NCBI GenBank assembly: GCA_003254905.1
Contig: QANU01010637.1
Location: 145,919-209,918, forward strand
Direction: 5' to 3'
DNA from: Nissolia schottii
Lineage: Eukaryota > Streptophyta > Magnoliopsida > Fabales > Fabaceae
Length of the DNA: 64,000 nucleotides
The notes beneath the pieces are model-generated. The model was given only the letters and a program-made list of their open reading frames with translations. It was not told where the DNA came from and did no database searches. Numbering within the stretch: position 1 is the first letter of the stretch; each line of letters starts with the position of its first letter. Of the stretch, positions 25,640 through 38,227 are shown piece after piece. The position numbers were made by a program, and so were the translations under genes.

Positions 25640-26897
25640 TACACACGCGTCGTATCTGCCGTTTGATTTGAATCCAACGGTCTGGGTTCGTTTAGACCGA
25701 ACTCAACTCACTCATCAAAAATCGAAGCTTGATTTCACTTTCTGTCGTTTGTGGCGGATCGCTCACGTGCATAGCGTATGCCTGTGGGCTCCATATTACA
25801 ACATTACACTTGTTTTCCTTTTTTCTGATTATGGAATTATGGATAAATGTTTTTATATACATTTTGAGCCATTGTTGATACTTGATATGTAAAAATGGTT
25901 CATTCTCATATTTGCAACCTAAAAAATCCTTGCATAAAATATCTTATAATTAGATAATAGTATAAAATTATAGTTAATAATGTATAACTAAACTTGAATT
26001 AAATATAAAAAAATATAAATTTAGTTTAGTGTATGTCTTTTTATTGCTGTTTATATCAAGAGTCAATTAAATTTAAAGTAATCTATTTTAAAATGAGCCT
26101 AATAATTGTGGATAAATTCTCCGAATATATAGTTTAACAATAGTCTCATTCCTCAAAGTAAAGAAAACCTTTTTTAATTTCAAATTATTTGGTGTGTTGA
26201 TTGAGAGTTGAACTACCGAAAGGATTACCTATTGACTGGATTAAGGTCAATAGAGTGGCAATACTATTGGACTGATTATTGATAGATAAATGAAGTTGCT
26301 AAGAGGAAAAGGTCAACAATTAACATTGATAGAGTGAAGCAAAACTCAATATGATACTTAAGTAGTAAAGCTCTATTAATTAATGGACTAGTCTTTTGAG
26401 TTGAATTGTCCATGGGGGCATAGAGTCATAAAAATATGTTGCATCTTTTCTTAATTTATTAATTACAATCAAATATACCTTTTATATATAACTATGGTAA
26501 GGTGAACACGTAAAGAAAGTCAATGTTTAAAATCATGCTTATGCTTGAATTTTATTTATCTAAAATGCAATGCAAAATTCTATGAATAATGTAAAATTTA
26601 ATTTAATAGGTTAAACAATTAAGAGTATCCGATCAAAATACTTTTTTTTTTTTATAATTTGGTTGTCAAAATGTAATTTACATGTTAGATACTTTTTTTC
26701 CCCCAAAGGTAGGATAGTGCATTTATTAATTAAAAAGAGAAACAAACCCATGAAGGTTCTAAAGAATTGACGCAACTACAAGAAGAGGGATTTCCCATAT
26801 ATGCTAAAGCAACAAACAATGTGATAATACTAATACTAAATAAGAGACATAAAGAAAAAAACTTAAAATTTAAAAAAACTAAAGCATGCTATTAAAA
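25640..26897. other. AT-rich intergenic
   Basis: No gene is seen. The FRS3-like promoter should extend into the left part. The right edge is the target site of the LINE. Confidence 0.5.
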
Positions 26898-26910
26898 GCC
26901 TAAGACTAAG
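26898..26910. repeat. Left target-site duplication of the LINE
   Basis: GCCTAAGACTAAG, repeated perfectly at 31852-31864 on the other side of the LINE. Confidence 0.9.
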
Positions 26911-27169
26911 GATTGTGTATCTCTATTCATTTTTTACTCTACAAAAAAAAAAAAATGTTAGTGCCCATTAGGGGTTTAAGAGTGCTCTACTATGTTTTTC
27001 ATTTCCACATGAGATACTCACAATGGAATTCTTGTAGTATCGGGTGAGTTCAAGCAGTGACTTATCACTATGTTTTCCCTTTGAAATAAGTAAGTGGCCT
27101 TCATGGAGGCTTATGAGATCCAGAATTGAGATTCTGTTCCAAGAAAGGATATCCTTTTGATCAAAGAAG

Positions 27170-27830
27170 AAGATATCATTGAAGGACTTAAAGAATGTTC
27201 AAGAAGCCTAATAGGAAGACTGTTGGCTGGCCATTCAGTCAGTGCAGGGACTATAGAAGCAACCTTGAACGCAATATAGGGACATCCAGAAGGATTCAGG
27301 GTTCATGATCATGGAGACAATCTATATCAACTATTCTTTGACAAAGAGGTTAATGTACTTAGAATTGAACAAGTAATCCCATGGTTATTCAAAAATTATA
27401 TTTTGAATCTAAAACGATGGCGGCGAGATGATATTAAAGTGAAGGAGGAAGACTTTACTCGCATTCCTATTTGGATCCAATTGTGGGGAATGCCTAACAC
27501 TATAAGACTTTGGAATTAGGACACAAAATTGGACAGAAGATTGTAGGAGTAAAGGAGGATGTAGGAATTTTTTTTCATGAGATGAAAGGATACCAAGATC
27601 ATCAAAGTAAGAGTTTCCCTTGATGTCACTCAAACTTTGAAGGAAACAATCAAAATTGCAAGACCTAGTAAGGAGGCAATTGAGATTGGGCTAAACTCTA
27701 AAGTATGAGAGACTTGGAAACTATTGCCAATACTATGACTATATAGGGCATGAACTTCGAACATGCTCAGTGTTGCTAGAGGACAAAGCCTTAGGAGCCA
27801 TAGCAAAAGAATGTATCACGACAGTGTTGA
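27170..27830 (+). pseudogene. LINE ORF1 remnant (DUF4283 and zinc knuckle)
   Basis: Read in frame, the segment shows SLIGRLLAGHSVSAGTI, then GHPEGFRVHDHGDNLYQLFF and RRDDIKVKEEDFTRIPIWIQ, the pattern of the plant LINE ORF1 DUF4283 domain, with a stop before GHPEGF. Further on, YIGHELRTCSV looks like the remains of a CCHC knuckle. ORF1 proteins bind the element's RNA. Several breaks are present. Confidence 0.75.
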
Positions 27831-28429
27831 GAGCGGACTAGGTGGGAAAAATGCTGGATGATAACAAAGATAACTACAATCCTTATCGCAAGGAATAGGG
27901 AGTAGCAAACGAGAGCACATTAAAAAACCTAAACCTGTAAGTTTATTACGTGTTTTCTCAAATTTATCCATGAATGAGAAAATAGTAAGGAATGGAAAGG
28001 AAAAGGTTACAATGACTGATCCAATTCCTATCCCAAGATTGAATGCTCAATAGCATAAATAAGAAGATGAAGGGGAAAAAGGAAAGAGCGGTTTGCAAGA
28101 ATGGAAGGATAATGACATTTTCTCCATTACCTATAACGAGAAAACTGTTGAAACTCCTGTAGGGGATATTCAGGTGATAATGGAATAACAGAATCTGAAG
28201 AGTTGGTCCCTTCCAATGGACAAAATTATAAAAGATTAAGAATGAAGCAAAAAGTTAGGGTTTTTCACAGGGAAGAATCCAACATAGGTTGAGCAAAGAG
28301 ACGAATTATGGAGATGGAAATAGATGGTGGCTACAAGAAACAATGCATGGTGGAAGAGGATACACAAGCTCAGGTAGAGGGTGCCAGCTCGCAAGTGGCA
28401 TCCCAAAGCCAATAAAGATGCTATCGTGA

Positions 28430-31400
28430 AACTGTCGGGGTTTGGGGATACCTCTGACGGTTTGCAACTTACAAGGGATTTGTAGATCCCATTCTCTCGA
28501 GATTATGTTCTTATCCGAAACGAAGAATCAAACTACGTTAGTAGCTGGTGTCATGAGGATATGTGGATTTAATAATGAATTTTGTGTGAATCCAAGAGGT
28601 GTACCAAGGGGTCTTGTGCTAGGATGGACATAACAGAATCAAGTCACTATTGTGCACAATGAAGATCTCCTAATTTAGTTTATGTGGACAGATATGGCCA
28701 CTCATATTGATTGGGATTTTTTTGCATCCATTTCAATAGCGACAATAATCTCTGACAAAATCAATATGACAAAGTGTTGGAGTTAGTGTCTCAAGTAGGT
28801 ACTCATTTACTAGTCATTGGTGACTTCAATGTTATTGTTGCTATTTCAAAAAAGGAAGGGGGAAGAATGGAGTCTACATCATCTATTAACAATTTCCTAG
28901 ACTTTATCAACAGAGGTGAATTGATTGATCTAGGATTTGTGGGATATAGATTTACATGGTGCAATGCTCAACCATTGCATAAACAATCTTTGGTTAACTG
29001 GCAGAGATCATATTCGAAAATAACAAGAGGCAAATGGAAGCATTGAACAAAAAAATTAGAAACATCAAGACGGGTAATAGCAAAACAGCACAGGAGCAAT
29101 CAGAATTTTGGAATCATAATTGACAGAGGCCTATGAGAAAGAAGAAAGATCTTGGAAAGAAAAAGCTCACATCAACTGGCTTAGATTGGGCAACCAAAAT
29201 ACAAAATTCTTTCATTCGAAGTTTCAATCCAAAAATAGGCATAATAAAATTTGGAGGATAGATGAAGCAAATAGAGAATGAGTATCAGATGTTGAAAACA
29301 TAGCACAGAAAGCCTAGGTTTTGAAGATTTATTTGCAACCAGCACCCATACCAATTTGGAAGTGCAATTTGAAGGAATGATAAGGAAAGTGACAAATACA
29401 ACGAATAGAAACCTTAACAGACCAATTTCGGAAACTGAAGTGAAGTAGGTTGTTTTCTCCATAAATCCTTCTAGCGCACCAGGTGATGATAGGTTCACAA
29501 CAAAATTTTATCATCATTTTTGGGACATAATCAAAACAAATGTGGTTAGAGCAGTCAAAAGCTTTTTTAATGGTGGAAGAATCCTAAAAGACTTTAACCA
29601 CACACATATCTGTTTGATTCCAAAAGTAAAAAATGCTACCTGAATGTCCCAAGTAAGGCTGATAAGCTTATGCTCTGTCTTTTACTAGATTTTATCCAAA
29701 ATTCTAGTACATCGGCTGCAAGAATTCGTGAATAAGTTGATAAGAGTGAACTAAAGTGCATTTATTCAAGGTAGACTGATAAGTGACAACATTTTAGTTG
29801 CCCATGAATGTATGCACTATCTCAAGAATAAGAGACATGGGGCTTCAGAACTTGCACTAAAGCTCGATATGAGCAAAGCCTATGACAAAGTTGGGTGGAG
29901 TTTTGTATGGTTTGTGATGAGAAAGCTTGGGTTTGATAGCAAATGGATAAAATGGGTAAAAGAATGCGTGACTACTGTGTCATTTTCAGTTGTTGTGGAG
30001 GGTCAACCATTTGGTTTTTTAAAACCAAACAAAGGTCTCCGGCAAGGAGATCCTCTGTTTCCATATCTGTTCTTATTTTGTGTTGAAGGCCTATCTTTTT
30101 TGCTACACACAATTGAACGAAATAATCTCTTGCGGGAATTGAAAGTTAGTAATAGAAGTCCATCTATTAGCCATTTATTATTTGCAGATGGTTCAATTAT
30201 TTTTAGCAAAGCAAACAATTAACAAAGTGAGAAATTGAAGGAAGTTCTCAATACTTACAAGGAGGTAAGTAGGCAAGTGATGAACTTTGATAAATCGACA
30301 GTGTTCTTTAGCAGAAATACGTCTTAGCAAATGCGATCAGAGCTTGCAAGCATTCTCCAAGTCACTCACATAGGAACTCAGAACAAGTACCTTGGTTTGC
30401 CAGCAGTTGTACATCAGTCCAAGAAAGCAACATTCAATTTCATCAAAGATAAAGTGACAAAACAAAACTCAGTCATTAGAAGTGAGCTTACCTTTCAAGC
30501 AGTGGAAGAGACGTGATGATCAAGGCCATTAGGACCACAATACCCATATATTCCCTTGGGTGTTCAAACTTTCTGACACCTTGTTAGATGAATTACATAG
30601 AATATCGGTTAATTTTGGTGGGGTCAAAGAGGGAATGAAAGGAAGATGGCATGGATACGGTGGAAAACACTCTACAAGACCAAGAAAGAAGGCATAATGG
30701 GATTCAAGGATCTCAAGATTTTTAATCTCGTGATGCTGGGAAACAAGGTTGGAGGTCGATGACAAAAACTAACTTGATGCTCTCAAGAGTGTTTAACAGC
30801 AAAATTTTAGGTATGGTTCCTATCTAAATACACTAACAGGAACAAATCCATACTGGGCATGGAGAAGTTTACTAGAAGGAAGGAATGTGGTTGAAAAAGG
30901 AACAAAATGTAAAATTGGAGAAGCTTCAAATGTATTAATATTTGTAGACTCATGGGTTGGTGACTCTTACCCGTTAAAGGTGCGAATAGAGGATAACATG
31001 AATCTAAACTTGAGCATGGCTCGACACTCCTTAATGACAATGGCACCTAGAATATAGAGCTAATTCGGAGCCATTTTACAAATGAAGTGGCTGAGACAAT
31101 TCTTTAAAAAGATGGTGGGAAGGGATAAGATCAACTAGTCTGGCAACATAAGCGAAAAGGAAATTGCATAGTATCCTCTAGGTATGGAGCGACTTCCTAA
31201 TTTTTCAATCCTCTATTGGAATCGTGCCCAAGCCACCTAGCTAACAAGGATCTGTGGAATTCGGTGTAGTCTCTGTGTGTCCCCCCAAAAATTTGAATTC
31301 TAAGCTAGAAGCTCAACCACGACAGGGTGTCGGTAAGGAAGAAGCTTTGAGACACTTACCAACGATAATCAACAAGTGCCCATGGTGTACAACTGAAGCC

Positions 31401-31480
31401 AAAACAGTCTACCATTGCTTCATATCTTGTAGTCACTCAATGCCAATATGGATCCAACACAACCTGGGGCCACGATGCTT
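28430..31480 (+). pseudogene. LINE ORF2 remnant (endonuclease, reverse transcriptase)
   Basis: The endonuclease start NCRGLGIPLTVCNLQ lies at about 28430, FLSETKNQ follows, and VIGDFNVIV at about 28815 is the catalytic GDFN block. The reverse transcriptase is clearest at 29812-30222 with LKLDMSKAYDKVGWSF, GLRQGDPLFPYLF and LLFADGS; the second catalytic Asp is replaced by Gly. Near the end CPWCTTEAKTVYHCFISC is the zinc-binding tail domain of plant LINE reverse transcriptases. Frame changes and stops separate the parts. Confidence 0.88.
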
Positions 31481-31851
31481 GGTTTGAAGATCGACCATTT
31501 TGGACCTGGTGGATGATGGTTGTTGAAGCTTTGAAGAATGACCCAGAGAGGAAGACGAAGATTGCAGCGATAGCCTTCACCCTTTGGTGGATCTAGATAG
31601 CTCAAAATAGGAAAGTGTTTGAAAACAAAGAAGTCTCACCTCAAGAGATCTATGCATCAACAATGAACCTGAGTGAAGAATCCAAGCTCCACAATATCCC
31701 CAATTCTCTCTTACATTAATTGCTTTCTTAGTTGTGGAATATTGTTCAATTTGGGATTTACCCTCATTCTCTTTACTTTTCCAATGGACTTCTTTGTATT
31801 ATTTCTCTTTTGAAATAAATATAAAATCTATCTTTGGTTTAAAAAAAAATT

Positions 31852-31864
31852 GCCTAAGACTAAG
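31852..31864. repeat. Right target-site duplication of the LINE
   Basis: GCCTAAGACTAAG directly after the A-rich tail, identical to 26898-26910. Confidence 0.9.
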
Positions 31865-32650
31865 AACATCTCAAGAAGAGGCTAGACTTTTGAGTTGTCG
31901 AGGTTCTTTGGTGACCAGCTATGGAGGCAGCTTCAAATATACATGACACCATTTCTTTATTCGCATAAATCTTTTTACCGGTTGTTTAGAGTGCAATTCT
32001 TTGAAAGAGCTACATTAGAGTTTTACCTTCAGCCTAAAAACCACTTGCATGAGTTCGCACTTCGCCCTAGTGATTCCCTGTTGTAACTGAGAGTTCTTCA
32101 TCCCGATGTCTTCAATGCTAGTTTTGGGTATAAGGAGGACTAGATAATTATCAATTAGATGCAAGGAACTTTTTACCACACACAACATGCCATCGTTGTC
32201 ATCATCGCCATTGTCCTCCAATTCACTTTCCATAATCAAATCAACTTAGACAATCGTAGACTCGCCAACCCACAAAACTCAGGGAGGAACAACTTACCAA
32301 GAAAAACAATCAACACAAAAACCGCAGCCCACTCATGGCCTAATAGAACCTAGGGGAATATAGAGATTCAATCTTTAATCGTTGTCAGGGTTTGATCTGG
32401 CCAAGATGAATCCACTGAGTAGCGACAACGACTGACCAAATCAGACCAACATGCCGGTAGAGAAGGATACTGAACTTGGATTGGCAGAAGCGAGGCAAAC
32501 AAAAGGCACAGAGTGAGATAGNTTTATCTAAACAACCTAGTTAAATCTCAATAATAATTGTAATGATAATAATTTGAAAAAAAAAACTTTTTGCCATATT
32601 GAATTACTCAATACACGCACACGAAAAAAAGAAAGAAAAAAGAAGGCTAA
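31865..32650. other. Intergenic and hyccin 3' flank
   Basis: No gene is seen. The right part should be the 3' untranslated region of the minus-strand hyccin-like gene. One undetermined base (N) lies at 32522. Confidence 0.5.
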
Positions 32651-33814
32651 TTAAAGAGAAATAACATCAGTTTTGGGCAATTCAGTTGGATCAACATCAT
32701 CCCCATTCCCTACAACACTTTTGGAAAGCCTCAACAAACTCCTGGTGGCCAAGATAGCAACCGGGTTCACATCATGCATGGACCTTGCAAACAAGCACCT
32801 ACATGCCTCCCTCGCCGCCCCGAACACCGCCACATCCTTGCTATCCGGCCCCATCAAGCAGTGCCCCAGAATTCTCACCACCGGCTGCATCAGCTCCCAT
32901 GGCAAAGGAATCCTCCCTTCCACCGCCCTTTTCTTCCTCTCCCCCTCCTCCTCTAGTTCCACCTCCACCAACCCATCACCGCCATCGCCATCGCCTCCTT
33001 GACCCTCTCCTTCATCACCGTGATCTTCACAATATTCTTCTTCAAAATGCTTGTACATTTCGCCGTCTTGCCCAGCCCAAACCTTGCAAAACTCACAGAA
33101 ATCGATCTTCGACTCCGCCGGCATAGCGGATACCTTGTATTGTAAGTTAGTTAGTTATTCAGGTAATTAGAATTAGTTGAGTAATTACTTTTCAGTTAGC
33201 TAGCTACCAACATTGATATAAGTATATATTTATATAAAAATGTTATGTGCTCATACCTTGTTGTAGAACAACTCCAATGCAACCGCTACGATGCGGGCCC
33301 TACGGGTTGATCTGACGGTGCCGTGGGGCTCGAGCGTATGGGACACGACGGCAAGGTTGAGCTCGGTGGCGTTGTTCTTGGCGGGAGAAGGGGCCTTGGA
33401 CTCGTGGTAGAGGCTCGGGTGGGAGAGGTCGGGGACGGTCACGGTCACCGGCTGCCCGGCGCGTGAGCTAGTCTCGTGGGCGTAGAGCGCCAGCAAGACG
33501 GCTTCGAAGCCGGCTTGGGGCTTGCGCTGTGGGATGCGAGAGAGGTAGAGCCCGGTCATCAGCGGGAGGAACCGGAGGACCAGGAGCTGGAGCTCCGTCA
33601 CGCCGGACTGGAACGTGTCGTAGAGCCAGCGGCAGAGGTTGTTGTCGCCGGACCCGGAGTTAGGGCGCCGGAGGAGGGCGGAGATGGGAGGGTAGAGGGC
33701 GGCGGGGTCGTGGGGGAGGGAGGGGGCGATGGTGGAGAGGGACTGCATTGCCGATCGGATGTGTTCTTGTTGGGCGTCTGCGGCGGCAGTGGGGGAGGTT
33801 TCTGCGTCGGACAT
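32651..33814 (-). CDS. Hyccin (FAM126)-like protein
   Basis: Plant hyccin-family protein. In Arabidopsis, HYC proteins are subunits of the plasma-membrane PI4-kinase alpha complex that makes phosphatidylinositol 4-phosphate. Two exons join in frame (346 aa): 33814-33257 and 33133-32651. The first exon holds the helical core (SAMQSLSTIAPSLPHDPAAL, LCRWLYDTFQSGVTELQLLV, VLRFLPLMTGLYLSR). After the join (FYNK|VSAMPAESK) come a Cys-rich stretch, DFCEFCKVWAGQD, and an acidic Gly/Glu-rich loop that is probably disordered. Helices follow to the C-terminus (RILGHCLMG, ATRSLLRLSK). The start MSDAETSP is the first ATG with family-like sequence after it. Exon 1 is notably GC-rich, which creates long shadow frames on the other strand. 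Confidence 0.88.
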
Positions 33815-35306
33815 GTTGTCGTTGGGTGGTTTGGCAAGGAAGGAAGGAAGGAAGATGAGAAGTTTGTGTTGTGAGAGAGTCAGAGAGAGAGATGGGGGAG
33901 AAGCGTAATTGTGGGAGCAAAAATAGGATCTTAAAATCAAAATTTTGTTATAGGTAAAAATAAAATAAAAATTATGGATACATCTGAGAACGCACCCGCT
34001 TATAGTCAGGTGCACGACCTGAGTCGACCCGAATTAGTCCTTAAATACCGAGCAGACAACCTAAAAAAAAAAAAAGAAAACTATGGTCACATTTCTCTCT
34101 AAATGTGACGATTAAAGAACCATAATTAGAATGTCAAATCTAGCCTGCTCTATTATATAAAGCATTATTCTACCATCAACGAGTTACATAAATTCAATCC
34201 ACAGAAAATATTTCTTCACAAATCATGAAATTTAGCCTTGCTTAACTATTTACATGTTTTACGCAGCACAAAGTTACGCAACTGTAAAAGTAAACAAGAG
34301 CATTGTACAATAGCACACATCAAAGCAGTACAACAATATGTGGCGAATAACTACTTCAGGGGTACATTCAGTATGTTCAATTCATAAATAAAATATGTTA
34401 TTCTAATGCAGTCCAGCAAATACAATCTTAAGTAACAGCCTGTAAACTTTATGGCATAGCAGCAAAATAAGTGAAACATTTGCTATTTCCCATATTGTAG
34501 TGTTTCCATAAACCTACTTCACTAAAGATTCAATTTCTTATGAAAGAATTAGAGGGGAAAATCCGAGCATATTTCAAAACTATGAATCTGACCACCGATA
34601 TTAAGTCGAAGTGCCTATTTTTTCAAACCCAGGACATCATACGAAAACAACTTAGTATTTGTGAAAAGTAACAAAGAGTACACATAAAATTGATCATTGA
34701 TTCAGTTTTCAGTAACAAAGAAAACATGTTTTAGCTTTGATACACTCAGCCACAGAGAACGAACATAGATAGTTAGAGTTATGCAATTAGTAGATCAAGG
34801 ATGGTTAATCAAGTTTAAGTTGGCATTTGCTAGAGCCCTTCGGTATGGTGGATAATTCCGGGAGAATATCACATTTATTCTTTGGATCAAGTGGACTAAT
34901 TGTCGCTGTCTTCAAAAACAAGTCCCCTTTGTAAAATGTATGCAATAAAGACATATTTGCTATCGGAATCTTGATATTTTCCGAATTCAAAATTGGTACA
35001 GTTGTGATATTACACAAGCAGGAACACTTTTTGGCAGCGTCCAACGTCCAATAAATTGGGGTGTCTGGTAAGAAGATAAAAAGACTTGCCAAAATATGCA
35101 ACCAAACAACAAATAGGCAAAGGTGTTTTTTTACCTATCATACGGGGAAATGTTCTATGATACTGAAAATTAAATTTATCAAATTTTATTATTGTTTTAT
35201 ATTTTATATGATTGTAATAATTTTTTATTAGTTAAACAATTGAAAGAACTAATTTATAAGATATTTAGAGACTTGCGGACCATTTAACACATCTCTACAA
35301 ACATTA
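33815..35306. other. Intergenic, hyccin promoter side
   Basis: The first 100 bases are the likely hyccin leader, with a CT-rich tract on the minus strand (about 33838-33890). Beyond that I see AT-rich DNA without a recognisable gene. A 98-codon minus-strand frame at 34805-35101 has no known motif and is not called. Confidence 0.45.
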
Positions 35307-35315
35307 TATTAAAAA
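35307..35315. repeat. Left 9-bp target duplication of the Mutator-like element
   Basis: TATTAAAAA, repeated exactly at 36406-36414. Nine bases is the hallmark length for Mutator superfamily insertions. Confidence 0.85.
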
Positions 35316-36405
35316 CAGAAAGGCTCCATGTACACCCATAAACTATACACCCGTATATACACCAATCTTTTATACATTTTTACGCACAATTAATGATAAT
35401 TATACGTATAGCGTATAACTATACACAACGTGCGTGCGCTCAATCCCGAACTCGTTCTCGTCGTCGTTTTCACCCATCATCTTCAACCTCTCATCGTCGT
35501 CGTCGTCGCCGTTGTCATCGTCGTCATCGGCATCCTATGTCTTCCTCTGAACCAAAACGCGAGCTCCATGGAAACCACAATCTTCCATGGAAATCAAAGT
35601 CGCAAGTGCAATTCCACAATCAAAGCGTATACAATCGTAATCTCATTTAGTTAGTGATCGAAAATGATAATACAATAATCTGTGGCAATTTTTCGTCATT
35701 TTTTGATGAACTCCATGGAGAGTTTTTGATTTGGTGACGTTGCTGTGAAATTACAGTGTTCAGAAGTTTTATAACACAGAAAATAAAATGTGCAAACTTT
35801 ATATGGGCGTATGTGCAAACATTAAGTGAACATATGTGCAAACATTATTCACAGGGCCATAGAAATGTTTTTGTTAAGGGAGATGATGTGCATTTTGGCA
35901 CATTCTCAACATTTCAACAAATAATCCATAAAACACTATAATTTGTTGACACAAATTGAATTTTTATTTACTATATGATTAAATATTAGATTGTGTAATA
36001 TAATCATTATTTGTGTATCACAAATGCATAAAAATGCANGATTTTTTTTGAACTTTTTCTTTTTTAGTTAAAATATGATAACAAGCAGCAACGTCTTCAA
36101 TCATTCATCTCTCTAACAAATCTTAGATCTTGCGCATGAAATCACAGAGAACGACGAGGTCGAAGAGAACATCGAGGTCGAAGAGAATGTCGGGGTCGAA
36201 GAGAACGTCGAGGTGGATGAGAATGACGGGGTCGAAGAGGACGACGAGCAATGAATAGCGAAAATTTTCAAGAAAGAGAACGAAGCGTGGGTTCACGCGC
36301 GTGTTGGTGAGAGTGGGAGAAAGAGTGGATGAAACGGTTATTTGTGTATTCTAATACGGGTGTATGTATGGTGTATGATATATGGATGTACATGTAGCAT
36401 AACTG
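35316..36405. mobile_element. Non-autonomous Mutator-like element (MULE), 1090 bp
   Basis: A perfect 9-bp target duplication flanks imperfect inverted ends of roughly 45-50 bp. The left end starts CAGAAAGGCTCCATGTACAC and the inverted right end starts CAGTTATGCTACATGTACAT. The interior has a GTC-triplet-rich part near 35455-35535 and a short acidic open frame near the right end (separate entry). No transposase is present, so movement would need an autonomous relative. One undetermined base lies at 36039. The exact target duplication suggests a fairly recent insertion between the hyccin and F-box genes. Confidence 0.88.
36117..36254 (+). other. Acidic 6-residue repeat frame inside the MULE
   Basis: An open stretch of 45 codons reads DLAHEITENDEVEEN and then repeats the hexamer E-V-E-E-N-V with variants, ending in EEDDEQ and a stop. 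The DNA unit is 18 bp (GAGGTCGAAGAGAACGTC type). There is no start codon in frame. It may be a leftover of the coding region of the parent element or of a captured gene; MULE-encoded FAR1-like proteins often carry acidic ends. This is inference. Confidence 0.5.
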
Positions 36406-36414
36406 TATTAAAAA
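36406..36414. repeat. Right 9-bp target duplication of the Mutator-like element
   Basis: TATTAAAAA, identical to 35307-35315. Confidence 0.85.
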
Positions 36415-37650
36415 TTATTAAGTTATCACATTAAATCATCTAATATAATAATATATCATATTAGATCATAAAACGATAATAAAATTAATAAATTTAGTTA
36501 TAAAAATATAAAAAATAAATAAATTAAGTAACATAAGTTATTTATCCCATGAGGTAGGTGAGAAATCAATCTAAAAAAAGGTTAAACTTTATAAGTACTC
36601 GCATCATACTGTTGTGCTTAATTCAAGGGTATAATTACGAATTATGAGAACTTGAAGCAAACGACAATTACGAAGCAAGTGTAGGAGGAATTTGGAGTTG
36701 AAACATGGAAGATCAAGCCGTAAATGGAGTAAATGAAAAAATTTAGGAGTATGGGAGCACAAAGTTAGCACTGCATACGAAAAAAAAAGAAGACAAAAAG
36801 ATATTAATAAAACAAATAACTATAATTATTAAATGATATCCATTCAAATGAAATTAATTAGGAAATCAGTTTGGTTTAAAATCTAATATATTATATATTC
36901 CTGTATCTTACCCTATTTATTTATTTATATACATTATTTATTATTTATTATATACGTTCACATATATAATAGACATTACATTACATACATATCCATAATA
37001 AAAACTGCCCAAACCACGTGGCATTCTATCAAGCCTACATTGCACACATGATGGAGTGTCAGTTTTATTCTCCAATTTTTTTAATAATTTATTGAATAAT
37101 TTTATAATCTAATCTATTTTAAATTATGTTGTTGATTCTATTCTATTTATAATTTATAATTGTTTATTCTCTGTGAGATTTTTCAAAAGAATTGATTCTA
37201 TTTTTTTTTAGTCATATTGATTGATTCTTTTTTTAATTGATACTATACTACTGTATGTCTGAATCTATATAATATGTAGGATTAATATTGCTAAAAGTTG
37301 TTTTTTGTAAAATTCTTTTATGTTAAGAAAAGAAACAGTTGCGCTAAAATAAAAATGTACACATTTATTTTTTATAAAAATAAAGAAGATTCCTGTTATT
37401 CATACCCAAAAAATATACATCATACATACACCCTATACTTATATACATAAAGTTTGTGTTTTAATACTTATAAAGTTTGTACATTTAATTAAGTATAATT
37501 GAGAATATCATATATAAGTTTGTAATATTTATGCGCTCATGAGAATAAAATTTGTGTATTATTAATGATGTATATATAAGTGTATAAAATTGGGTGTACA
37601 TGTATAGTATTTTTGAATAAAGAAAAGAGAGAGTATTTATGCAAAACCTG
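36415..37650. other. AT-rich intergenic
   Basis: No gene is seen; the DNA is very AT-rich with runs of TTTATTTA type. The right end leads into the F-box gene's promoter. Confidence 0.5.
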
Positions 37651-38227
37651 AAGGAGACAAGTGTACTTTCACCGTTGATTAATCTTCTCCTCATTCTCGA
37701 AGCTTGGAAGGGGTAAGGCACCGAACGAAACAACGCTTGGTGAATTTGGGATCTCATTAGAGTTTTCGTTTCTTCCTCGAAACCCTAACCACAAATTCGT
37801 AGATAATAGAGAGCTCTTACATCAATCATACACTCACCTCAATCTCTCTTCGTTCTCGAGGTATTTTTCAATCTTAATATCTATCTCTATCACTCAATTT
37901 CCCAATTTTTTTTCCCTTTTCAGAATTCTCTATTTTTTAAATTTATTTTGGAGATCTCATCATCCTTCAGTTTTTCCTAATTTCTTTGTAATTTTCTCTC
38001 TCCTTTTTTCGCAGTAAATTTAGGATTCTCTACCCTTTATTTGGCCACCATTTTTTTGCTAAAAAGCTCATTAGAGTTAGCTTGATTACTTCTAGGATTT
38101 TTTAGGGTTTCGGTTATTTCCCAAATTGATTTTTTCTTGGCTTAGGTGGAACTTCTTAGGAATTTTTGTGCATTGGGGTTTTTGAACGTTCAGCCATTTG
38201 ATTCAGAGTTTAGGATCCCATTCTTTT
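37651..38227 (+). promoter_or_regulatory. Leader of the F-box/WD40 gene with telo-box and probable intron
   Basis: AAACCCTAA (telo-box type) is at 37780-37788 and CT-rich DNA follows. A donor-like CGAG|GTATTT at about 37860 and acceptors at about 38013 (TTTCGCAG) or 38145 (TTGGCTTAG) suggest a leader intron. The exact choice cannot be made by eye. Confidence 0.45.

Larger units (their letters stand above)
26911..31851 (+). mobile_element. Broken L1-type LINE retrotransposon
   Basis: About 4.9 kb, bounded by a perfect 13-bp target duplication and ending in A9-TT, so this is a target-primed insertion. In order it holds an ORF1 remnant with a DUF4283-like part and a CCHC-like knuckle (about 27170-27830), an apurinic endonuclease (about 28430-29040), a reverse transcriptase (29812-30222 as the best open part) and a zinc-binding reverse transcriptase tail (about 31330-31480). 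The catalytic FADD reads FADG, and stops and frame changes interrupt all parts, so it is inactive. No RNase H domain is visible. The 5' end may be near full length, since ORF1 is present. Confidence 0.92.

Noticed and set aside
33476-33874. 132-codon Gly/Glu-rich plus-strand frame at hyccin exon 1
   Set aside because: Shadow frame created by the high GC content of the real minus-strand exon.
35393-35654. Arg/His-rich and Val-rich frames at 35.4 kb
   Set aside because: They come from GTC triplet repeats inside the non-autonomous MULE. No protein family is matched.
38198-38227. Ten extra N-terminal codons for the F-box protein
   Set aside because: That extension begins with TTG. The first ATG is 38228.
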